Source of the DNA: a bacterium
GTDB lineage: Bacteria; JAMCPX01
Assembly: GCA_021787655.1 (NCBI GenBank)
Contig: JAJYLM010000026.1
Coordinates: forward strand, 1 to 19,649
Direction of reading: 5' to 3'
Length of the DNA: 19,649 nucleotides
Below, one piece after another: positions 14,116-19,649 of the stretch. Each line of letters begins with the position of its first letter. Position 1 is the stretch's first letter. The position numbers and the translations under genes were made by a program. The notes beneath the pieces are model-generated. The model did not search any database. It saw only the letters and a list, made by a program, of their open reading frames with translations, and was not told the DNA's origin.

Positions 14116-16052
14116 TTTGCCTCCCCGCGGACTGCAAACAGCACGTTCATGACATACACCACTGCTATCAGCGAACCGGTGACGAGTTTGAACAGCCCGG
14201 TATAGGGATTATAAACCGGGAACACCGGCGTAATAAGACCGAACGAGGTGATGTATTCCATGCCCAGGTAGGTGATGGAAGCCAGCAGGACCATGCCCCG
14301 AAGAGGCCGCCCCCGCAGGATATACCCGCTGCCGGGAATCAGCAGGGATGAAACGATCGTGGCCATTCTCAGCCTCCGTTTCCACCGGTGCGACCGCTGC
14401 GTAATTTCCAGTTTCTTCCGGGTGTCCTTGATTTCGTTTTTCACGTACAATCTGAGGCAGTCGCTGCAGATCGATCCCCGCTCTGCGTCGGTCCTGCTCA
14501 GCGGCGTGTAAACCCTGCCGCAGGATGTGCAGCGGTAGTATTTCTGCACAAACTTCGCCAGGATCAGGAGCCCCATGAAGAGGAACAACAGCCACAGGGC
14601 AAGCATGGGAAGGTATTTTGCGGAGGGCCACTGGATAAGCCAGCTGACCATGACATCCGCAAGACCGATCGCCGTAGGGTTGTGCAGCGTGTCCTGGAAC
14701 ATGATGGAGGCGAGCGTCCGCGGCGGCGGGAGTGCGTCGGCAAAGGTCCTGTTGAGGTTCGATTTTTGATAGACAGACGCATAGTAGCTGAACAGCGCGG
14801 GGTCCAGCATCTTTGCGGTGTCGAGTTCGTTTGTCCCGTCTATATTTCCCTGAATGAGGTACAGCTGCCCGAGATTGTACCGTGCAGGAAAGAATTGCGG
14901 GTCTGCCGCGACGACCTGTTTGTAATCTGTTTCCGCTGTACCGGTATGCCCGGTTGCATATGCGAGGGTGCCGATGTTGCACAGGACCATCGGCAGGTTG
15001 CCATAGCCGGCTGCAGAGAGCCTTTGATAGTAGGCCGCTGCTGCCGGGTAATCGCCCAACCTCTTGTAGTAGACCCCCAGGTACAGATTGCTGTACAAGT
15101 CCCCGGTATGGGCGTCCGCGTACGATTTCAGTGCTGCGATATCTTTTCCCGAAGCGTTGCCGTACTGAATGTTCATGGCGCCGGTGAACGGTTCTTCCGC
15201 AGGTTTTATGATCGTCGCGACGATGACGAGCGATATGAAGGTCAGCATCCCGAGAAAGATCAGAAATCCTGCGCTCACCGCCCGCTCCGCCGGTTTTTGA
15301 TAGAGGAAGGTGACGGCGAGCCAGAGGACCAGGAGCCACAGGAATCCGGTGCCGAAGAGAAAGGGGAGCAGGATGATAACAACGGAGAACACGACGACTG
15401 CATAGCCTGGCAGGTACTCGGGAACGACCGACCTGAGGAGCATGTAGATCTGCACATAATACCTGACGATCAGGAGCAGGGAGAAGAAAAAGAGCACGAT
15501 GAAGACGGACAGCGTCAGATTGATCAGCCTGTTCGACGAGAATCGCAGAATGTTATAGGGGTCATCGAAAAAGCTGGTGATGCCGCGTGAAATGTTGGCG
15601 GCAGCAAGGGAATAGTTCGCCTTTGCACCGGTCAGCAGGGCGTACGACAGATCGAAGTAGGGCTCTGCCATCGATGGTGAGAGCTCCATTGCCTCCTTCA
15701 GCAGGTTGACATCATGCCGGCTCCGGTAGGTGTCCAGAAGAACAAGACTGTAGGGGTAGAGATTCATGAAACCGTTATCGATTTTGATGGTGTTCAGCTC
15801 CCGGACTGTCTGCCCGATGGCGTCCGGTGTTTTTCCGCCTGCCGCCCATGCGCCGGCGAGACGTGGAAAGAAGGCGGTCTCGGACGGTACCGCAACAGCC
15901 TGCGCAGGCAGTGTCTGCGTGGTGCCGGAAAGATCGGCAGAGTATCCCATTTTTACGGGCAGGGATGTCTGCGCGGAGCAAAAAGCCTTCGGAGCAAACA
16001 ACAGGATACAGGTGCCCGCCAGAAGAGCAATGGAATGCACTTTGTTTTTCAT
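14106..16052 (-). CDS. Multi-pass membrane protein with TPR repeats and a zinc ribbon, about 648 aa
   Basis: I do not recognise this as a named family. From the chosen start (MKNKVHSIALL) a signal peptide covers about 1-25 (ending AFCSA). A periplasmic helical region runs to about 178, followed by about four helices (179-197, 215-233, 236-250 and 260-282). TPR-like repeats occupy about 315-425 (YLGVYYKRLGDYPAAAAYY, then RYNLGQLYLIQG). A helix at 481-501 leads directly into a zinc ribbon of two CxxC pairs (Cys508/511 and Cys529/532). A basic stretch and two or three more helices (about 562-645, including IPGSGYILRGRPLRG) end the protein. An ATG six bases upstream (16058) is equally possible. 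An ATG at 16118 lies between the -35 and -10 of the promoter found here and is unlikely. Its end overlaps the DUF4388 gene by 10 nt, so the two proteins probably work together. Confidence 0.78.
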   Translation of the reverse strand: MKNKVHSIALLAGTCILLFAPKAFCSAQTSLPVKMGYSADLSGTTQTLPAQAVAVPSETAFFPRLAGAWAAGGKTPDAIGQTVRELNTIKIDNGFMNLYPYSLVLLDTYRSRHDVNLLKEAMELSPSMAEPYFDLSYALLTGAKANYSLAAANISRGITSFFDDPYNILRFSSNRLINLTLSVFIVLFFFSLLLIVRYYVQIYMLLRSVVPEYLPGYAVVVFSVVIILLPFLFGTGFLWLLVLWLAVTFLYQKPAERAVSAGFLIFLGMLTFISLVIVATIIKPAEEPFTGAMNIQYGNASGKDIAALKSYADAHTGDLYSNLYLGVYYKRLGDYPAAAAYYQRLSAAGYGNLPMVLCNIGTLAYATGHTGTAETDYKQVVAADPQFFPARYNLGQLYLIQGNIDGTNELDTAKMLDPALFSYYASVYQKSNLNRTFADALPPPRTLASIMFQDTLHNPTAIGLADVMVSWLIQWPSAKYLPMLALWLLFLFMGLLILAKFVQKYYRCTSCGRVYTPLSRTDAERGSICSDCLRLYVKNEIKDTRKKLEITQRSHRWKRRLRMATIVSSLLIPGSGYILRGRPLRGMVLLASITYLGMEYITSFGLITPVFPVYNPYTGLFKLVTGSLIAVVYVMNVLFAVRGEAKWY

Positions 16053-16104
16053 ACCCATATAGTTTAGATATCCCGCGTATCGGTTTCCGGTCTGCACCAA
16101 TTTC

Positions 16105-16134
16105 TCTATACCATTCATCGGGTTGCAAAGTCAA
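16105..16134 (-). promoter_or_regulatory. Sigma70-type promoter of the TPR-DUF4388-phoH run
   Basis: On the minus strand TTGACT (16134-16129) and TATAGA (16110-16105) are 18 nt apart. Transcription would start near 16098, leaving a leader of about 40-45 nt before the TPR gene. It would head the 11-kb minus-strand run. It also argues against the in-frame ATG at 16118, which would lie upstream of the transcript start. Confidence 0.55.
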
Positions 16135-16158
16135 TCACGCCCGGACTGTTTATTCTGT

Positions 16159-16188
16159 TTGACTTTTTTATGTTCTGGATTTTAAAAT
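16159..16188 (+). promoter_or_regulatory. Sigma70-type promoter of the synthetase-sirtuin operon
   Basis: TTGACT (16159-16164) and TAAAAT (16183-16188) are 18 nt apart. Transcription would start near 16195, just ahead of AAGGAGGG (16205-16212) of the acyl-CoA synthetase. It is back to back with the TPR-gene promoter, the two -35 boxes being about 25 bp apart, so one regulator could act on both. Confidence 0.5.
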
Positions 16189-16215
16189 TGACTGTAGAAT
16201 CAAAAAGGAGGGCTT

Positions 16216-17781
16216 ATGGAACCTGCGTACAGGAATCTCAGGCAGATGGTTGAACGGCAGGCAGAGGAAAACGGTGATAAAGTTTACCTCTCGTTCTACG
16301 ACGACCGCATTACCTTCCGTCAGTTCAATGAGCGTGTCGACCGCCTCGCGCACGGGCTGCGATCCCTGGGTGTAAAAAAAGGGGACACGGTCCATATCTA
16401 CATGAACAACTCTCCCGAGTTCCTGTACGCGGCACTTGCGGCAACCAAGCTTGGCGCAATTACAGGCCCCATCAACTGCTGGTGGAGCGCCGACGAGGTG
16501 AAGTTCCTGCTCAACGACTCCCGGGGCGCATACCTGGTGGTCGACGCGGCCTACTATTACAATATCGAGGCTGTCCGGGCAGAATTGCCGTCCCTCAGGC
16601 ACATCGTTTATAACGGGGATCAGGCACCTGCGGGGACCACTGCATACCAGGGGCTCATGCAGCACCCTGCGGATCCCGGACCCGCGGACATCCTGCCGGA
16701 CGACGACGCGTATCTTTTCTATACCTCCGGGACCACCGGGAAACCCAAGGGCGCGCTGCTCACGCAGGCCAATGCGCTGTACGCCGTCATGGGGATTCGC
16801 TCTGTCCTCCACTCGGAGGAAGAAAAAGGCGACGAAGTCGCCCTCATCTTCCTGCCGCTGTTCCATGTGAATGCAATGATGTCGCTCATCAGCGGGCTGT
16901 ACTCCGGGATTACCATCGCACTGCGGACCACGTTTTCTGCGTCGGAGTTCGGCGAGGTCGTCGAGCGTTACGGTGTCACGTTTTTCAGCGGGGTCCCGGC
17001 CATCTACAACATCCTGCTGCTGATTGCTGACGACGTGAAAAAGCACAACCTGGGCAGTCTGAAATTCGGTGTCTGCGGCGCTGCACCGCTTGCCGAGGAG
17101 ACCTTCAAAAAGTTCGAGGCGGTTTACGGGGTGAAGATCGTCGAGGGGTACGGCCTGACCGAGGGCACCGTTGCGAGCACGATCAACCCGCTCGACGGAA
17201 CGAGGAAGATCGGTTCCATAGGAAAGGCACTGCCCGGGCAGGAGGTCAGGGTCATCGACGACAACGGACGGGAAGTGCCGGTGAACGGGATCGGCGAGAT
17301 CGTCATACGCGGGGGCGCGATCATGAAGCGCTACCATAACAGGCCCGAAGAGACTGCCCAGACCATCATCGACGGATGGCTGCACACCGGTGATATCGGC
17401 TATGTGGACAGCGACGGTTATTTTTATATCGTCGACAGGAAGAAAGACCTCATCATACGCGGCGGGGAGAACATCTATCCCAAGGAGATCGAGAACGTGC
17501 TCTACGAGCACCCGAAGGTGCAGGACGCGGCGGTCATCGGTGTTGCCGACAGTATTATGGGGGAAGAGGCAAAGGCGTTCGTCGTCGTCAGGTCCGGCGA
17601 ACAGGCCGCCGGGGAGGAACTGAAGGCCTACCTTCAGACGCGGCTCGCACCTTTTAAAATACCCAAGTATATCGAATTTGTTGACGATCTGCCCAAAAAT
17701 ATTATTGGTAAGGTGTTGAAGAAAGAGCTCAGGGCCCGGGAAAGGGAAAAGGCGATAAAGGAAAAAAAGAGTGGCGAATGA
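16216..17781 (+). CDS. AMP-forming acyl-CoA synthetase, 521 aa
   Basis: A second ANL-superfamily acid-CoA ligase. The phosphate-binding loop TSGTTGKPKG is at residues 170-179. GYGLTEGT (A5), GWLHTGD (A7), DRKKDLIIRGGENIYP (hinge) and the catalytic lysine Lys499 in PKNIIGK are intact. The usual PKT before that lysine is PKN here. AAGGAGGG lies 3 nt before the ATG. It is clearly related to the synthetase at 1104-2681, with long identical stretches in the C-terminal half. It differs in context: its 3' end overlaps by 11 nt a SIR2-type deacylase gene. Acyl-CoA synthetases of this superfamily are well-known targets of reversible acetylation at the catalytic lysine, so the pairing suggests control of this enzyme by the sirtuin. 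The substrate acid is unknown. Confidence 0.93.
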   Translation: MEPAYRNLRQMVERQAEENGDKVYLSFYDDRITFRQFNERVDRLAHGLRSLGVKKGDTVHIYMNNSPEFLYAALAATKLGAITGPINCWWSADEVKFLLNDSRGAYLVVDAAYYYNIEAVRAELPSLRHIVYNGDQAPAGTTAYQGLMQHPADPGPADILPDDDAYLFYTSGTTGKPKGALLTQANALYAVMGIRSVLHSEEEKGDEVALIFLPLFHVNAMMSLISGLYSGITIALRTTFSASEFGEVVERYGVTFFSGVPAIYNILLLIADDVKKHNLGSLKFGVCGAAPLAEETFKKFEAVYGVKIVEGYGLTEGTVASTINPLDGTRKIGSIGKALPGQEVRVIDDNGREVPVNGIGEIVIRGGAIMKRYHNRPEETAQTIIDGWLHTGDIGYVDSDGYFYIVDRKKDLIIRGGENIYPKEIENVLYEHPKVQDAAVIGVADSIMGEEAKAFVVVRSGEQAAGEELKAYLQTRLAPFKIPKYIEFVDDLPKNIIGKVLKKELRAREREKAIKEKKSGE

Positions 17782-18577
17782 TTCAATAAAAAAGGCTGCC
17801 AAAGAGATCGTCAAGAAAGGCCATGTCGTCGCCTTTACCGGCGCCGGTGTATCACAGGAGAGCGGCATACCGACCTTCAGGGACCCGGGAGGCCTGTGGG
17901 ACCGGTTCAATCCCATGGAGTTCGGCACAACGCAGGGCATCATCGACCTCGCGCGCAACAACCCCGGCAAGCTCATTGATTTTCTGACGGACTCCATCAA
18001 TTCGATCAGCAACGCGCCGCCCAATCCCGCGCACATCGCCATCGCGGAGCTGGAACGGCTCGGGCTTCTCGACTGCGTCATTACGCAGAACATAGACAAC
18101 CTGCACCAGGCGGCCGGGAGCAGGAACGTCATCGAGGTGCACGGGAATATCTACGTGTTCAGGTGTACGCAGTGCAACGAGACATTCAAGTTTACCAAGG
18201 ATGATTTCATTGCCTTCCTCAGGAAGGCGATCACGGAACTGGCCAGCGGCTCCATGGAGCGTATCATCAACACCATGCCGGCGTGTGCGTGCGGCGGCAA
18301 GGCGCGGCTCGATGTCGTGCTGTTCGGCGAGCCGGTGCATATGATACCGGAGTCGTACCGGGAAGTGGAACAGGCAAAGGTGGTGCTGATCGTCGGGACA
18401 TCGGGAACCGTGTACCCGGTTTCTGAGATACCGCGCTACGCAAAGAAATCCGGCGCGGTCATCATCGACGTCAACCCGCGGGAAACATTTTACTCCGACA
18501 TCGACACGTACATGCTGCGGGGACCCGCAGGCGTGGTCATGCCGCAATTGCTCGATTACGTCAAATCCATGCTCTGA
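17771..18577 (+). CDS. SIR2-family NAD-dependent protein deacylase (sirtuin), 268 aa
   Basis: Sirtuins remove acyl groups from lysine side chains using NAD+, giving nicotinamide and O-acyl-ADP-ribose. The visible features are the NAD-binding GAGVSQESGIPTFRD (24-38), TQNIDNLH (105-112) and the catalytic His124 in EVHGN. A structural zinc site follows (Cys132/Cys135 and Cys172/Cys174, the second pair as CxC), then the LFGEP segment and the GTSG motif (209-212). The tyrosine-arginine pair that marks CobB/SIRT5-type desuccinylases is not apparent in the expected stretch (about 68-80), so a deacetylase or short neutral deacylase is more likely. It starts at a GTG inside the end of the synthetase gene (11-nt overlap) with AAAGGA upstream. 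Its probable target is the neighbouring synthetase; that is inference. Confidence 0.93.
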   Translation: MANDSIKKAAKEIVKKGHVVAFTGAGVSQESGIPTFRDPGGLWDRFNPMEFGTTQGIIDLARNNPGKLIDFLTDSINSISNAPPNPAHIAIAELERLGLLDCVITQNIDNLHQAAGSRNVIEVHGNIYVFRCTQCNETFKFTKDDFIAFLRKAITELASGSMERIINTMPACACGGKARLDVVLFGEPVHMIPESYREVEQAKVVLIVGTSGTVYPVSEIPRYAKKSGAVIIDVNPRETFYSDIDTYMLRGPAGVVMPQLLDYVKSML

Positions 18578-18601
18578 GCAACGGACAAGGAGGAGGTTAC
18601 C

Positions 18602-19036
18602 ATGGCACCATTAACACGCGGACAAAACCAGTACAGGATCCTGATGATCCTGCTCTTCTGGACGTTCCTGATCGTGGGGGCGCTGTTTTATATCGTTCCC
18701 AACCCCATCATCAACGTCTTCAATATCGTATCCGGAAAGATCGGCTACTTCCAGCCGCTCCCGCAGAACATCGAGAAGTTCTACCTGGACCTTGCAGTGG
18801 CGTACATGTCGTGCGTGACCGCGATCGCGTACCTGATCAGCAGGGACGTGCTGAAAAACATCAACCTGACGCCTGTCCTGCTCGTCGGCAAGACCACCTC
18901 GTCACTCATCTCCCTGCTCAGCTTTTTCCTGTACCAGAGAGCACTGCTGTATCTGTCGAACTTCGTGATCGACGGCAGCATCGTGCTGATCGTCCTCGTC
19001 TTTTACCTGCCGGTCAGGAAGGAAATCAAGGCCTGA
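18602..19036 (+). CDS. Four-helix membrane protein of unknown function, 144 aa
   Basis: A small integral membrane protein with four predicted helices (about 12-32, 61-80, 92-112 and 117-137) and a basic C-terminus (LPVRKEIKA). A cytoplasmic N-terminus is suggested by RGQNQYR before helix 1. Proline-containing loops (VPNPIINVF and QPLPQNIEKF) join helices 1 and 2. I do not recognise a family with confidence. A strong AAGGAGGAGG lies before the ATG, indicating efficient translation. It sits between the sirtuin (24 nt) and acylphosphatase (33 nt) genes on the same strand, so it is probably part of that operon. Confidence 0.75.
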   Translation: MAPLTRGQNQYRILMILLFWTFLIVGALFYIVPNPIINVFNIVSGKIGYFQPLPQNIEKFYLDLAVAYMSCVTAIAYLISRDVLKNINLTPVLLVGKTTSSLISLLSFFLYQRALLYLSNFVIDGSIVLIVLVFYLPVRKEIKA

Positions 19037-19069
19037 ATTCCGGACAACGGCCGTCACGGGTCAACGGGT

Positions 19070-19351
19070 ATGGACAATCAGAGGCATGCGCAGCTCATTA
19101 TCACCGGACGCGTTCAGGGCGTCTGGTTCAGGGCGAGTACCAAGGAAACAGCCGATAACCTCGGCATCCAGGGGTGGGTCAGGAACCTGCCCGACGGCTC
19201 GGTTGAGGTGAATGCAGCAGGCGGGAACGCTGTCATGGAGCAGTTCATACGCTGGTGTTACCAGGGACCGCCCGGTGCCCGGGTTAGCAAGATCGATATC
19301 AAGGAGCTCGAAGCAGCAGATAATCCGCACGGTTTCAGAATTCTGCGGTGA
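19070..19351 (+). CDS. acyP: Acylphosphatase, 93 aa
   Basis: A small cytoplasmic enzyme that hydrolyses acyl phosphates such as acetyl phosphate, carbamoyl phosphate and 1,3-bisphosphoglycerate. The active-site loop GRVQGVWFR (13-21, catalytic Arg21) and GWVRNLPDGSVEV (35-47, catalytic Asn39) are intact. Length is exactly that of the family. The ribosome site is weak (ACGGGT before the ATG). It is the last gene of the synthetase-sirtuin-membrane protein cluster. In that company it could limit acyl phosphates that acylate lysines non-enzymatically; this is a suggestion, not shown. Its stop lies 9 nt from the 3' end of the convergent tRNA-His. Confidence 0.95.
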   Translation: MDNQRHAQLIITGRVQGVWFRASTKETADNLGIQGWVRNLPDGSVEVNAAGGNAVMEQFIRWCYQGPPGARVSKIDIKELEAADNPHGFRILR

Positions 19352-19360
19352 CGTTTTGAA

Positions 19361-19436
19361 TGGGGTGGGTGAAGGGGTTCGAACCCTCAGCCCTTGGAGC
19401 CACAGTCCAATGCTCTACCATTGAGCTACACCCACC
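19361..19436 (-). tRNA. tRNA-His (anticodon GTG)
   Basis: A cloverleaf including the encoded extra G at position -1 (19436) paired with C73, the hallmark of histidine tRNAs, and an encoded 3' CCA. The acceptor stem GTGGGTG/CACCCAC is perfect. The anticodon stem TTGGA/TCCAA encloses loop CTGTGGC with anticodon GTG (plus-strand 19401-19403). The T arm is GAGGG-TTCGAAC-CCTTT/C-like with one wobble. It is convergent to acyP and has its own promoter at 19572-19599, about 130 bp upstream. Confidence 0.97.
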
Positions 19437-19571
19437 ATACGAGAAAAGAACGGCCACATCGTAACGTTGCCGACCTGCACCGTGTACCACACTTGTGTGC
19501 TATGCTGCGCAGGATGTCAAATGTTTCCATTACTGACAACAGCCCGGCATTCGTCCCTGACCGTGAATCCT

Positions 19572-19599
19572 ATTATAACCAAACTTCAGCCAAGGTCAA
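19572..19599 (-). promoter_or_regulatory. Sigma70-type promoter upstream of tRNA-His
   Basis: On the minus strand TTGACC (19599-19594) and a perfect TATAAT (19577-19572) are 16 nt apart. The transcript would begin near 19565. The only gene recognised downstream on that strand is tRNA-His, which would leave a 5' leader of about 130 nt for RNase P to remove. No protein-coding gene is seen between 19437 and 19649. A 12-bp inverted repeat (CACAC-TT-GTGTG) lies in the leader at 19488-19499. Confidence 0.6.
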
Positions 19600-19649
19600 C
19601 ACCCGGTGCTCTTTTTTTGCTGCACTTTGTACTTTCCTGGAGCGGACAG

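Noticed and set aside
14388..15590. A 400-codon open frame on the plus strand
   Set aside because: It is antisense to the TPR/zinc-ribbon gene, with charged low-complexity translation and no motif.
16168..18132. A 654-codon open frame on the minus strand
   Set aside because: It lies fully opposite the synthetase and sirtuin genes, whose motifs are complete. Its translation has no recognisable domain and looks like antisense of GC-rich coding DNA.
19612..19618. T7 run as a rho-independent terminator
   Set aside because: Only a 4-bp stem with an impossibly small loop precedes it, so there is no convincing hairpin.
1..19649. Mobile element, CRISPR array or defence island
   Set aside because: I see no transposase, integrase, phage or nuclease-effector motifs, no regularly spaced repeats and no attachment-site duplication at either tRNA.

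Overview
The window is a dense, ordinary-looking chromosomal segment of a Gram-negative bacterium. An apolipoprotein N-acyltransferase (lnt) and exported proteins with Gram-negative style signal peptides support this. Composition is moderately GC-rich throughout. The phoH / 7TM-HD phosphodiesterase / ybeY order and the abundance of AMP-forming acyl-CoA synthetases fit Nitrospirota or Desulfobacterota-like lineages, but that placement is inference. I see no insertion sequence, prophage, CRISPR array or compositional break.

Layout. (1) 1-1107, plus: the 3' part of a hybrid sensor histidine kinase with a C-terminal receiver domain. (2) 3988-1104, minus: a promoter-led operon of a tandem-ACT protein, a 14-codon reading frame, an alpha/beta hydrolase of the monoacylglycerol lipase type and an AMP-forming acyl-CoA synthetase. 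(3) 4101-5177, plus, divergent from (2): adenine phosphoribosyltransferase and an exported YbhB/YbcL (PEBP) protein. (4) 16058-5180, minus: a run of about 11 kb, transcribed in the order TPR/zinc-ribbon membrane protein, DUF4388 protein, phoH, pgpH-like HD phosphodiesterase, ybeY, lnt, a two-helix membrane protein, a small exported protein, tRNA-Ala(CGC), a DedA protein and rnc. Many junctions overlap by a few bases, so much of it is probably co-transcribed and translationally coupled. (5) 16216-19351, plus, divergent from (4): a second acyl-CoA synthetase, overlapped by a SIR2-type NAD-dependent deacylase, then a four-helix membrane protein and acylphosphatase. (6) 19436-19361, minus: tRNA-His(GTG), with a good sigma70-type promoter about 130 bp upstream.

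How the genes fit together. Region 4 combines RNA quality control (YbeY, RNase III, PhoH ATPase) with membrane and envelope functions (Lnt, DedA, cyclic-dinucleotide HD phosphodiesterase). It is headed by two poorly characterised membrane proteins with unusual domain mixtures. Regions 2 and 5 hold paralogous acyl-CoA synthetases in different contexts. One sits with a lipase-like hydrolase and an ACT sensor-like protein. The other sits with a sirtuin and acylphosphatase, a combination that suggests control of enzyme activity by reversible lysine acylation. The convergent boundaries (1104-1107, 5177-5180 and 19351-19361) leave almost no room for terminators.

Nothing here is clearly a new system. 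The most interesting items are the synthetase/sirtuin/acylphosphatase cluster, the DUF4388 protein with a pseudopilin-like C-terminus, and its overlapping TPR/zinc-ribbon partner.
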